Source: Plasmodium malariae
Lineage: Eukaryota > Apicomplexa > Aconoidasida > Haemosporida > Plasmodiidae
Reading direction: 5' to 3'
Length of the DNA: 64,000 nt
Assembly (NCBI RefSeq): GCF_900090045.1
Contig: NC_041779.1
Location: 1,265,001 to 1,329,000 of the forward strand
Each line of letters starts with the position of its first letter. Position 1 is the first letter of the stretch. Positions 38,701 to 53,000 of this stretch are shown here, in pieces. Both the position numbers and the translations under genes were made by a program. Under the pieces are notes generated by a model. That model saw only the letters and a program-made list of their open reading frames with translations, had not been told where the DNA came from and did not search any database.

Positions 38701-41700
38701 CATTCGCTATACCAATAACAAAGTGCACGCATTTTGCAAAGTAACAAACATATATTCATACGTTCAAGAGAACAAAAGCACGCACATTTTGGCCTTCCCG
38801 TTCTGCCTATTTTTATCGCTTGAAAAAATAAAATCGTGGAAAATAAAAATTTCAATAATTTCGCTAGTCGTTGAATGTAACAGCCAAGTTTTGAGAGTAC
38901 TCAAGTGTATATTTTTTAATGACAAGGATAGGGACCAATTGACAGAATGTACATTATATGATGAAGAACAAAAGGACAAAAGTGTGTTTATATCTGCGAA
39001 AGATGAGGAAAAAAGTGATATGGATATGGTACTAACACTTGAGCAGAGAGAACAATATAGCTTTTTAAAAATACACATGTTTAGAGAAAGCGATTTTACA
39101 CTACAGAATGAATTAGATATGTTATTAAGTGCTTTGGAAATTTTTTTTGATGCCAATGATGTACTAGATGAAGAAAAGAATGACGTTGAACATATGACTA
39201 CCTCCTTTAGTATTACATATTTTTTATGTTTGTGTAAAAATGCAAACGTAAAATTTTTGTGTAGTAACTTTAATTCTTTTTTTTTTTTTGGAAGCAATAC
39301 ACAAAATGGAATTATAAAAAGTATGACAGAAAGGAAGACAAAAAGGAAAAGAAGAATCTTGAACGTGTTAAGTTTCTCTAACTGGAGTAGTGGTTCTCTT
39401 GCAATGAATATGTCGAATCAATTAGCCAATAAGCAAACAAATAATAGCGGCAAACGAGTGGATATATTTTACTTGAGGTTTAGAATCGAAAATATTGATA
39501 TACACTTTTACGTGAAAAAATGTACAAATAAAGCAGGAAAATCCACGTTCGTGCTTTTAAATAATTTACGTATGAACAACTTTTTTCTTTTGTTTGATTT
39601 TTATATTAATGTGATACCTCTTCTTTTTGTTTTGTGCAAAGGACTGCATGTGTATAAATTTGTTGACGAAAAGCCAGGAAGGGGAATAGTCGAGCTAAGG
39701 AAATGTAAAGAGGGGAAGCGTAGGAAGACACATGAACAGACGTATGAACAGATGCATGAACGGATAAATGGGAAGACACAAAAACTGAAGGAGCGAGCAA
39801 AAGAAAAATGTACAAATTGTGGTAATCATAATTGTAGAGGTCGAAGCAGTGTGTGTAATGATCGATTCGCGCTTAGTTTGAGGCACAGTTGCCATCTCAC
39901 ATACGATGAAAGAACACAAAAGTACAAAGCAAAGAGCAAACATCTAGTCGTCTTTCATTTTGAAAAGTTAGATATATATATATACGATTTCTTCATTAAC
40001 CTGTTTTACTATATATATATGTATTACTCAAAAATGATGAACAATGAAGCTGTAGAATGCTCGAAGAAGAAAAAAAAAAAAAAAAAAAAAAAAAAAGCAT
40101 ACAACAAAATTTCCCTTTTAAATATGTACTCCCCGGAAACATACTTCTTAAAACTGATTAAAAATAAGAATATTTTTTATAATATAATTGTGAAAAAGAT
40201 ACAAAAAATTTTGTTTTATTTTGTATATAAACGCATAAACATTTTTTTTCTCTTTCACGATAGAAATGCACTGAATGTACATTCGAACAACGAAAACTAC
40301 TTATCAAACTTCGCTCGAACACATTTTAAAATAGAGATTAGCTACATTATTATAAAATCAAGAATCGACTATGTAAGTATAGAAGCTAGGACACATGTAG
40401 ATATATTATCATTCGATGGAAAGGAAAAGAAAAAAAGAGGTGAAGGGTATACTAACTGCAACAGTATGATGTATGTAAAGAAAAGGGGAAAAGTGAACAA
40501 TATGGACTCACTTTATTGTAAGAAAGGGAATGTTGAAAGGACCATTTTTAACATGTCAACTTGTTTAAAAAATGGTATAAAAAATTATTTCTATGTTTGT
40601 AAATTTTTTTTAAATTTTTTTATAAGTAGTTTTTCCATTGTTAAGTATGATGATGTAAGAAGTGTTGGTGTAAGTGTAAAACGACAGGGGAATGGTACAA
40701 TAGAAGAAGTGGGTAGTAGTATTGGTGCAGATACTCATATAACAAACAATTTACCTGCAAGTAGTGCTAACATAGCAAAGGACGAGCAAAGGAGTGCACT
40801 GGAGAAGAATGGTAGAGGTGGTAATGGTGGTGATGATGTGCGTACGATAGTGGAAAAGGATAGAACAACGAAAAAAATAATATTTATAAAAACAGAAAAA
40901 ACGAATATTATCCTTTCGGATATATATAATACGGTGTTGTATTTGAACTGTGAAAAGGTTCGAGTTTTTAGTCATGTCAATTTTATCCATTCTTTAGAGT
41001 ATTACTTAGAATTGTTGATAAAAACATTTAATAGCTCTTTTTTAAAATTTTTTTTTTATTTTGATGAATTGGCCATGGGTGATACACAAGGTAGGGAAAA
41101 TGTCCATTATATGAAGAGAAAAAAGAAATATTCTCATGAGATTTATAAGAAGAAAAGGAGTAATTATAAGGATATATCAAGGCTAAACATGATAATGTGG
41201 TACCATGCCCTTTACAGATTATGTACCATCAAGAAGATTTACATTAATTTAAATCATTTCGAGTGTGCATGTGTGTTTTTTGCGCATGAGGAAAAGAGAA
41301 ACAATGAAAAGAGCAATGAGAAGAGCAATGAGAAGAGCAAAGAGGAGGAGGGCATAGTGGAGGGAAGGAGGAAGGACCAAACGAGGCGAAGAAAAAAAAA
41401 AGAAACATTACTTCTAACAATTAAGAGACTATCATACATTTTACATCGAACTGGTCATAATTCCACAGAGTATAAAGGGTTTATCGATTTTATTTACCAC
41501 TTCCATGCCTGTTTCTATAATGTGAATGTTTATATAAAAGGGTTAAGAGATGAAAAAAATTTTCTTATTTTCCACACTCGTTATTTACACTTTTTTGTTC
41601 GGATAAAATTTACCTTGTCCAGTATGGCCAATTTTAAGCAATTCGGGTTTTTCTTTTTGTGGAGTAGAGAAAAAGAGAAACAAAAAAAAATTAAAGTTCT

Positions 41701-44700
41701 AAGTACAGGAGAGAAAATAAAAAACAAGAAGAAAAAGTTAACTATACAGACACGATATCCTATGAAAATGAGTAGACACAAACAAAAGATTAATTTTATT
41801 CTAAATGCCATAAGAAATGTTAAGAAGAGAAAAATTACGTGCAAAAATGATTTCTCTTCAGCACAGTGTCAATTAAAAAGGGGAAGTAACTTCTTCAGTG
41901 GCTTCAATATAAAGATCTTGACCAAATCATACAAGAACAGTTTCATTAGTGCAAATAGTAGCAGGATTGATATAGAGAGAGGTGAGAGCAACGAGAGTAA
42001 TTCTTCCTTTTACATTTTTCTAAATGAAGGGAATATTGTATCGTTAATTCGTTTTTATAGTAGCATTTTAAGGTTGATGGACGAAGTGGGGGCACTTATG
42101 AACTTTTATCAGATCAGAGCGAAAGGAGGTAGTGATGCAGTGTGTGGTGTTCGTGGAAGCTCTAGTTGTCGATGTGTAGAACGTGAAGGAAGCAGGAAAT
42201 GCATGCATAGATATAGTATGATAAAGGACTACGACAAACGCATTGCAGGTATTATTAGTAAAATTAACACCAAAAGAATAAGAAAAGAAGTGAAGTACAT
42301 AGAGAAAGAGTGTAAAAGGGAGGAAAGATGTAGCAGTAGAGAGACAAAGCCTAGAGTAAATGTTCATCAAAAGAAAGGGACTATCTGTAAACGAAAAGAT
42401 AGACAAGATGACAATAGAAGCAATGGTATTAGTAATAGGAACCAGTCCAGTAGTAATAGTAATTATAATAATGATAGCTTTTCTCCTACCAATGCGGAGT
42501 TGCTCAGTTACTTGAATAGTATGAAATTGAAGGTAAAGAATGTGTTTATTTTTCTTTACACGCGTAATATGAAAATGTTTATAGGTGCCTTTTTTAAATC
42601 TTTTAAAGGGGTATTAAGTAGAAATGACTACACGAGAATGAAAGGCATATCTGAGTATAATTTTAAGTATATTAATGTGTTGGATGAATTAATTATTTTT
42701 ACACGAAATAGCTATTTTAACTCGGACAGAAATTTATACATATTCGAAATATTTAGTAGCTTATCTGAGAAAAATAGATTGACTTACTTGAATGCTTTAC
42801 TCTTTTTTTTAAAGAAACAGAATAATAATACTAAAATTAAGGCCACTGCAAGAAGGGAAGCATATATGTATGTTGATAGATCGAGGAAGAAATGGAGCGG
42901 CGCGAAAGATGTTAACCATGTGAGGGATGATGATCATGTGAGGGATGTTAACCATGTGAGGGATGATGATCATGTGAATGATGATGATCATGTGAATGAT
43001 GATGATCATGTGAATGATGTTGATCATGTGAATGATGATGATCATGTGAATGATGTTGATCATGTGAATGATGATGATCATGTGAATGATGATGATCATG
43101 TGAATGATGTTGATCATGTGAATGATGTTGATCATGTGAATGATGTTGATTATGTGAATGATGTTGATCATGTGAATGATGTTGATCATGTGAATGATGT
43201 TGATCATATGAACGATGTAGACCATGTGAGGAAAGGTCCCACTGAACAGTGGTTATTCTACTCCGAGGGGGTGGAGAACGACATACAACTGTATGAAACG
43301 TGTTACAATGGTAAAATGAAGAAACGCAGTTACGAGAGTAAGAAGAAGAGGGTCCAATTTTTAGAGGACGTTGTGAAGGGGGGGAAGTCGAGATGGTGGG
43401 TTAGGCAATGCAAGAAGCATAATGGGGGGAAATTGAAGAAATTGAGTTGGTGGTATAAGTGGGATAAGCGGTCGATGCTTCAAACTATGCCAATAGAGTT
43501 AGAAACGGAAAAGAAGGACGTCACCCACAAAGAGAACCCTGTGGAAAAAGCTAAACGAAGGTGCAGATATACCTGGAGTGGTAGACCTAATGATAAGTCC
43601 AAAATAAGTATGCACAAGACAGATTTTAGTAAATTTTTTAAGGACTTGTTATTAAATAACAGAAAACATGTTCTCGATGAATACTATTGTAGTGCAAAGC
43701 GCAATGAAACAGATTTCTTTAAAATTAAAAATAATATATTTTTAAGTGAATATTGCAAAGGAGTAGAGGCAGGCTACTTGTTGCGTAAGCTGAGGAGTCT
43801 AAATGACAGTGGACTAAGCGAACATAACGATAAAAAAGATGAAGGAAATGAAAGAAGTGGTATGAATGATAGAAAAGGTAAAATTGGTATAAATGGTAAT
43901 AAGAGTGAAAGAAAAATGTGCGTGCTTATAAAATATGTCGTAGCAAAAAAGGAAGCGTTCTTGAAAATAGCACTAAAAAAGCATGTGTATAAAAATGTTT
44001 TTATATATTTCCCTTTATACACACTTATCCATTTAAACAAAATTATGAACCCCACAAGGATTTCGAAGCTATACCAACTTTTAACGAATAGTGGGATAAA
44101 TAGGAAAAAAAGCTTTTCTTCTCCTATGAATAAGGAAAAGTTTAACGTGTCATATGATTTTAAATTATGTTTTGTAAATTTATATCTCCACTTACTTTCA
44201 GCATCAACTTACGCAGTTAATTATGTAAAGGAAATAGATTCAAATAATGATGTAATCATCCAGGAACAGCATATTAAGGAAAAGAATAGAAGCACTCGCT
44301 TTGAACTAAGAAACCACAGTGAAGAGCATCCCAGTGTGTACATCTACCCACGCATGGGTAGTAGTAATAACGGTTTGAGAAATAACAAAAGTAGTGAAGA
44401 TGAAAATGAGGATAACACTGTTAGTGATACATTGTCATTTCTTGCAGGGATAAGGAAATTTAAATACACAAATGAAAACGGTATTATGTATTGTTCTTCC
44501 AATTTGGGAGAGGTAAATGGGATGGAAAAACAAAAGGTTCCTTTTTCTAAAAAAAAAAAAAAAAAAAAAAATATATATATATACGACAGTGCAAAGAATA
44601 GAGTATTCCTATACGATATGGTGATAAGCACGAACTTAAAAGTTGATATAGAGAAAAAGGAAAAAAAAAAGAAAAAATTCCTGAAGAGGCAAATAGATAG

Positions 44701-46981
44701 AAGAGATGAATATGTGGAAAATGCTAAAAACGTGGGAACAGGTGAAAACAAAGTGGTTGGTAATTGGGGAAAACAGGATAACTTGTCGAAGGGCAACGTA
44801 CATATGAAAAAAAAAAAGATAAAGAAAAAAAGAGTGAAAGAAAAAAAAAAGAAGCGTGTTTACATGAACAAAACAAGCATCAATTCTTCGCTAGATCAGC
44901 TAAAAATAAGCTGTGGTTTGCTTCATTCAAGTGTCAATCCCCATCATTGTTCAGTAATAAATATAGTAAAAGTAGATAAAATAGTGGATTTTTCAAATGA
45001 TTATAAAAATAATAAATTTTATTTAAACTTAACAAATATTTACAAATTTAAATTATTGCCAAGTGATGTTTCGATAGATGATAAACCTAACCAGAGGAAC
45101 AGAAACAAAATTAATATCATATCGTTCAAGGGGTACTGCGTATATAACATTGTCGAGATGATAAACATATTGTGTTTCTTCAACAAAGTGAGTTATCAGT
45201 TAAGCGAAAGAGAATCATCATGGAAAATGCTAAATGGGGAGGGGAGTAGAAGAATTGGGGAACAGAATTACACAGCTGCGGCAGAGACTAGGGTGGTAAC
45301 TACTTCTACTTCTAATAATAATGATGATGATGGTGGTGGATATAATGATAGCTATAGTGATCGTTATGATGACGACAATAGTAACAGTGATGATAATGAT
45401 GATGATGAAAGGTACCCTCCTATGGAGCATTACATGACTGAAGATAGCTACAGCTTAATGAACGGGAGCAACCTCCTTCGCGCAATTAAACGAAACAGCG
45501 TTATGCTGAGCAGAGATATATTTAGCGGGAAATTATTTATGAACAATGCAGGTGATGGTAACAATTGTAATCGTAATGAAAAGAATAAAATTAGTAGCAA
45601 CGTTTTCCATAGAAGTTATGAGCATGTTGCAGAGGGTGTACACCAGCATGTGAACCAGCATGGAAGTAAGCATGGTAATACTGAGAAAAGTCTACAGTTA
45701 AATCAACGAATTTGCAGTAGTGAAATTTACAAAATTAAAAGAGATTTAAACAGTGTATCGGCAGCTCATACACAGAGGAATAGTACAAAGGAGAAGAAAC
45801 GCAAAAGGAGGGAAAAAATGGTTACAGTATGTTGCAAAAACGATGTAAATTTAATTGTAAGCAATTTATCTCTTTGTATTAACAACAATGATTTATTAAT
45901 ATTGGGATTCTTTGTAGAAGACGTGCATTACTTAAACAAGAAACTAAGGACAGATAAAGTTTATTCGTGTACATACAAGTATAAAAATGTTGTTATATCG
46001 TCTAAGTTTACAAAAAATATTAAGGTACAAGGTGATGAGGAAGAGTGGAGAAGAAAAGCACCCCAGAAGGAGCGACAACAAGATATCCCCTATATGTCAT
46101 TCGGAAATACGTGCAACAGTCGATGCAACAGTCGATGCAACAATCGATGCAACAATCGATGCAACAGTCCTTGCAACAGTCCTTGCAACAGTCCTTGCAA
46201 CCGTCAGTGCAGAAAATTCAAAAACAAGTTTGCATGCATGAAGAGGTGTAGAACAAAAAACAAAGTCAGCCTTAGTATAGATGTGGTAAAGATTTTTTTT
46301 GTTACTAAGGTATGTGCGCATGATATATTTTCTTTGAATAGTATTAATAACAGTGTGAAGATATGGAATAATTACACAAATAAAAATATGAACAAGTTAA
46401 TAATTATTTTGAATTGTAAGCAGATAAATGTGCTAGCAATAGATATAAAAGATATTCGTAATTTTGTTTATCATAAATCTAAAAGAGTATCATTTATTGA
46501 ACCGTTTGACATGACCTGTTACTATAGTTTGAATAACAAGAATAAACTTATTATACATATTAAAGATGATATAAATATAAATTTAAATAAAAGTATTATG
46601 AATTTTATTTTTTTACTTAAATTTCATTTTGTGCAAAATTATTTTATATACAATGAATATTATGTCATATTTCAATTAAGAAACAATGTAATCAGGAAAA
46701 GGAAGGTGCGGGACTTTCGAAGCTTCTTCTTATCATGTGAAGAGACCTTTTTAAAGGAATATATAATCATTCGGAATTTCACCTTTTATAATATAAAATA
46801 TATGTACGAAGATAATAATATAGGTTATCTTAAGCACAATGAGGAAAATATGATCATGAGTAAGGATTTGCATATGTTGAGTATATACTGCGTAGATCGT
46901 GATAATGGGAGCTGTAGTGGTAGCAATGGTGGTAGAAGCAATGGGAGCAATAATAGTAACACAAATGGTAATAATAACAGC

Positions 46982-47012
<31 letters not shown>

Positions 47013-50000
47013 GTGCCAATTGTAATAATAGTAGCAATTTCAGTAGCACTAATAATGTGAGGAAGAAAATTCTATTAAAAGACACAAATAAGAGTTTCTG
47101 GAAGACTCATCATAAAATGAACGAAAAGAATTCCATTCATGTGCACATAAGTATTCTTGAGCATAAAAGATGTATTAACATTTATCCTCATTTTCTTGTA
47201 TATATACTGTACAGTAAATATGTTAAGAGGATGGTATCACTAAGTACAAATTCGGGGGAGAGAAATAAAAAAAAATATGATATCAATATGAAGTTGAAAT
47301 TTATAAAGAACAAAACGTTTAATACATATATTGTGAAGGATGAACAAAAACTCTTTAGTGTCCCTTATCATTTTCTAAAAAGATGTAAATATATTCAACT
47401 CATTTTAAAAGTAGACCAAGAAATTTATGTAAGCAACAAAATTAAGTATAACAATATGTTGAACCTTAAGATGTTCGTGTATAGAGATATCCACAATATT
47501 GAACGATATCTTCTTTGTAATTTTTTTTACTTAACAAAGAGGAACATCGAGGGAGAGGGAGGTCCCTCCATAGTACATGAAGAGAAAGAAAATAAGAAGC
47601 GGGAAAAGGGTAAGGATAAGAAAGAGGTTGAGAGTGAGAAGCGGGCAAAGGATAAGGATAAGAAAGAGGTTGAGAGTGAGAAGCGGGCAAAGGATAAGGA
47701 TAAGAAAGAGGTTGAGAGTGAGAAACGGGCAAAGGATAAGGATAAGAAAGAGGTTGAAAAGCGGAACAAGCACGAAGTTGACGAGCTCCCCTCTCGAACA
47801 AACGGCAGATTTGTGGTCATCCCATCCTCGGAGGATGATAAAAAAAAAAAGGGAAAATTACCTGCTGGGGGAAAAACAGATTATTCTAAAACTTTTCTAC
47901 TATTTAATGCTATTAAAAAAAATGTGAATGTTGTATTAATACAGAACAGCATGAGACTTAACAATTTAACTCCATTTAACATCAACGTGTTGCTAAAAAG
48001 AGAAAAAGGAAGTATAAAAACATACAGTATAAGCAGTTATGATTATGTAAATGTGTACGACTTTTGCTTTTTACATAACATCATTTTGAATTTCAGTCTT
48101 TCCTTTTATAGACAGTGGATAAGATTTATTAAGATAAACAATGAGGAGTATTTTACTCGAAAGTGTATAAGGAAAAACTACAATCGTTTGGACATGAGAA
48201 GAAGTGGGAGTGTGTCTAGTGAGGCAAATGGCTTCATTAAGCGGGGTGGGTCCTCCAGGAAGAAAAGCTACAACGGGGGTGGCAATGTGCGCAGTAATGG
48301 AAATAATGGAAGTAATAAAAGTAGCAACAGCAGTGATGGTAGTGACCGTAGTAACAGTATCAGAAGCCTGGACAGCAGGAGCGGCGGAGGGGAGAACTCC
48401 CCTAGAATTCTTTTCTACGAAATAATGAAGTTCCAAAATTTGTATTTTATCGTGTATGTATACCTGTACGAGTGTATGTACAATATTTCCTTCATAAGTA
48501 AGTACAATATGTATAACTACACGAAAAAAGCGTTATATTACCATGTAATGAATGAGGAAGATAATTTTGTGGACGACTTAGTTTTTAAGTGTGAACTTAA
48601 AAAACATCATTTGAAAGAAACATGTACAAATTATAAAGAGACCATATTTGTATTACCTCCGTTGATTAAAAATAAAATTAGTTTTCAAGATGACACAGTT
48701 AAAATAAATAAAAAAAAGAATTTTAAAGAAACAAAGGAGAATATTAAGTATATAAAAAATTATTGTTTTAATCATCGTTTTGTAGTATGTACGAATACCA
48801 AAATTCTAAATCCAGATGCTATATATTATGATATTAATAAACCATATACAAAAGTTATATTATTGAATGGGTATTACATTACAGTTAGTGTGAAAAGTTT
48901 CAGATTTCATTCGTTTAGTTTATCATTTATACAGTTTTATCCATATATTATCTTAGTTAATTTGACTAAATACAATTTTGAATTTAAATTGAAGGATCAT
49001 GAATCCATGGAAAAGGCATATCAGATTAAGAGAAAGAAGCAAACATGTTTGTTCAACTCGATGTGTATGGGGAACGAGAGTTACAATCATCTGAGTAAAG
49101 ATGCTTATAACAATCAAGAAGATATCCTCCAAGGAGACTACTCCAATAGAAGTGATAACTTAAACTTTAGCGAGTATTCCCTTTTTTCCCATTCCAGTGA
49201 GGATGATGTACTAGCTTCTACGAATGCAACAACAAAAGGGAGTATAATTGCCAAGGGGGATAAACACAAAAATAGAAGGAGGAGAAACTACCTTATCAAG
49301 TTTTCATCTTTTTTTGAGAAAAAACGCATCTCAAGGAAATCTAGAAATAACGTGCACTTTTTAAAAAGTATGAACATGAAAGAATTAAAAATTAAGAATA
49401 AAAGTGCATGGGATTTTATCAGCCTCACAATTGGGAAGACCAGAGCACATCGAGGTGTGGAAGCATATCGACAAAAAGGAACTTCTTCAAAACGAAGAGA
49501 AGTAAAAAAAGTAGTTAGTTACAAGTCGGTCATAGAAATACTAAAAGGTTATACTTACTATATGAGGACTTTCAAAATAGAGGAGAAAAAAAATATAAGA
49601 AGTAAATATATGAAGATGTATAAAAACATGAATAAATATTTCTACATGCACAAATATTGTCATATTGTTACAAAAAATAATCAATATTTAACTCTTATTA
49701 AGGAACGACTATTTTATATTACCTCCCTGGAAAAGGATAAGACGCACTATATATTTATTAAAAAAGTACCATTCACATTAGAAGGAAAAAATTTATTTAT
49801 CTTTGAGAGAACTATTATTCCGATTGAATATATGTCAACACGTGTACCTACTGAGGGAATAGACCATCATTTGTTAAATATTCCCACACCACATAGCGTC
49901 GATGACAATAATGGAAGTAATCGCGGTTTGACCCAGTGGGGGAGAGCAGTAAGAACAATGCATAGTCAAGAAGGGGAAAAAAAAAAAAATATCTTTACTG

Positions 50001-53000
50001 AAAATATAACAAACAAAAATAGCAGTACATTGAATAATAGAAAAGATAAAAAAGAAGGACGAATAGAAAAAGAAGAGGAATTGAAGGCTGAGGATTATGA
50101 ACATGTGTTAAGTACATATAATGAGTTTAAACAAAAGGACTTTTCGAATTTTTCTATTTTTAGAAATAACATTTATAGACAAATTTTAAATAATTATAAA
50201 GAAATAATTAATGAACAAACTTTTAAAAATGGAAAGATATTCATTTTAAATAATTTAGGAGTTCCTTTTTTTGTTAGTCCATTGAAATGTAATTACCTCT
50301 TTTTTGTTAGTACGAAATATATACATTTTAAAGAAGAGAAGCATTTTTTTTTTTATTTTCCAAAGTTCATTATGATAAGTAAAAAATTGAATATGCTTTT
50401 CAAGTTGGATAAAAATTTATGTAAATATTACTCTATCAGAAATTATATTCACTTGTTAAAAGATGTGCAACTGGTGCAAAATTTTCACATGATGAAACTT
50501 ACTTTAATGTGTAACCTTGTGTCATGTTTTTATTTTTACTCGTTTATATTAAAAAAGAATAAAATTGATCAAGCGGCGGGGTTCAGAACCAAGCGGAAAA
50601 TGCACTTAGCTCGGTATTCGGAAAGGCTGGTGGGTAAAAGCACCAAGCGGTGTACTAGCAGCTGTAGCTGTAGTAGTGACAACCGATGTGATAACTACCG
50701 CAGTAGCCACTTCAGTAACAACTTCAATACCAGCCGCAGTAACCACCTTAAGCGTCGTGGCGAGAGGGGAAGCCAGATAACCTACTATGATCTCTACCTA
50801 GTGAAGTTCTGCTGTGATATAATTGTAAACAAAAATAACGAAGTAAACATAATTATCGACGGAATGAAGGAGTGCACCTTTTTAAAAAATATACTATCCA
50901 TTGAATACTTTTTTAACACGTTAATGAATAAAGAAATGAAAAGGAGTTCAGTTCACGCAGCAGAACATTATTTGCTACACAGTAATAATAATAATAATAG
51001 GAAGAAGCAGAAGAAGAAAGACGCAAATGATGAAAAGGATGAGAAGCATGCGAACCATGCAAAGACTGTGGGCACGTCGAATACCATCTATATAAATAAT
51101 TTATATGGATTAAGTAGTAACGATTTACTAAATGTGAAAATTTACATTAAAAGTTTAAACTTTTTTTTCAATTTTGAGGATATTTCGACCCATTCGACAA
51201 CAGTAGAAAACATGCAGCAAAAATTGCACTTGAGCAAAATATTTTTGAACTTTTATACTTTTCAATATTTTAATAACAAAATTTTGATGAAAAGAAAGAA
51301 GTGCATACAATTTTTTGAACAGGATTATGTTAGGAGAAATAAAGTATATATCAAACAATCGGAAAATTACTCTCATAGCAGGAAGAGAAGTAGCGACAAG
51401 GAACTCTTATCTCTGTATGATTTGAAATCGGACAAGAGGAGCCGAAAGAACATGGTACTCGATGCGATCAGCAGGAGTTTCGGCGTCAGTGAGAGCGGCA
51501 ATGACAGCAATAATGACAGAGGTAATAACAGAGGTAATGACAGAGGTAATGACAGAGGTAATGACAGAGGTAATGACAGAGGTAATGACAGAGGTAATGA
51601 CAGAGGTAATGACAGAGGTAATGACAGAGGTAATGACAGAGGTAATGACAGAGGTAATGACAGAGGTAATGACAGAGGTAATGACAGAGGTAATGACAGA
51701 GGTAATGACAGAGGTAATGACAGAGGTAATGACAGAGGTAATGACAGAGGTAATGACAGAGGTAATGACAGAGGTAATGACAGAGGTAATGACAGCAATA
51801 ATGATAGCAATAATGACAGCGGAAGTGTCTATAGGAATGGGCATGTCCACCGCCATAATTGCAACTCAATCAATCACATCGACGAGGAGAGGAAGAACAC
51901 CTTTCCGGGAAACCCTTTTGAACTTTTGAAATGTTCATACGAAAAAAGAGACTACTTAGACCCTCTCTTTAACATGACACGGTCAGGTAGGAGTAACATA
52001 ATTAGAGAGAATAGCAGCTTCACATTATCGTCGAAGAAGAAAACAATTGGTACTATATACAAAGTAATGAAACAGAATATGTACTGTCAGTATTATTCGT
52101 ACCTGTTTAGTAATTATATGAAAAATATAGAATTGTATAAACATCTTTTTAATATGTTGAAAAGCGGTGTATTAGCGATATGTGTTAACTTTACCGATTT
52201 TTATAAAAAAATATTAGTATTAATAGACAACATGTGTATAATAAAAGTTGACTCATATAACAAGAAAAGCTTTGAAAATAATTACACCATTTTAACGAAA
52301 TATAATAACAATGAAAAAAATTTTATAAAAATCAGCATTGATTTGTATAAACAGAGACTGATGAAGTACAAGCATATTTACAACACGCTACATATACTCC
52401 ATGCTTGTTGTGATATTAAAGAGTTTTCCAGGAGGGGGAAGAAAAATTATAGGAAAGGGGATGAACACATGGTGGATGTGAACCTGATTAGCAATAGGGG
52501 AGACGTAAATCAGATAAGTACTGCGGTATACACAGACCAGATTAGCTGCACGGATGGGTTAATACAACGCAGGGGGGAAGGACAACCCAGGAGAGTTACC
52601 TTTTCGGAGGAGGAAAGCACATGTATAATCAATTCAAATAAATTCTCAAGGAACAGAGAGTACGCCTCATTATACAGTGCGTATTATTATTACAAGAAGG
52701 AGAAGAAGTCGAAAGGAAGAAAGGAAGGAAAGATTATTGATGAAAATGTTGAGAAGAGCATTAACCAGGCGAATTTTAAAAAATTCAAAATTAGCAATAT
52801 TTTAAAGTTTATTGAAAATATTAAGGAAAAAAAATGTGGAAAAAAAAAAATTCAGAAAAAGTTAGAAGGGATTAGGAAAAATACGGAAAAGTCAGGAAAA
52901 AATAGGAAAAATACGGAAAAGTCAGGAAAAATTAGAAATAATCAGGAAAAGTCAGGAAAAATTAGGAAAAATACGGAAAAGTCAGGAAAAATTAGAAATA

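Noticed and set aside
43774..45430. Minus-strand hydrophobic frames inside the VPS13-like gene
   Set aside because: They are antisense of lysine- and asparagine-rich coding sequence, which reads as Phe/Leu/Ile on the other strand.
51373..51929. Four further long frames (SLPL, TSVI, TEVM, HYLC repeats) over the RGND array
   Set aside because: A 12-base unit without stop codons is open in all frames. Only the frame continuous with the 5,861-codon block is credible.
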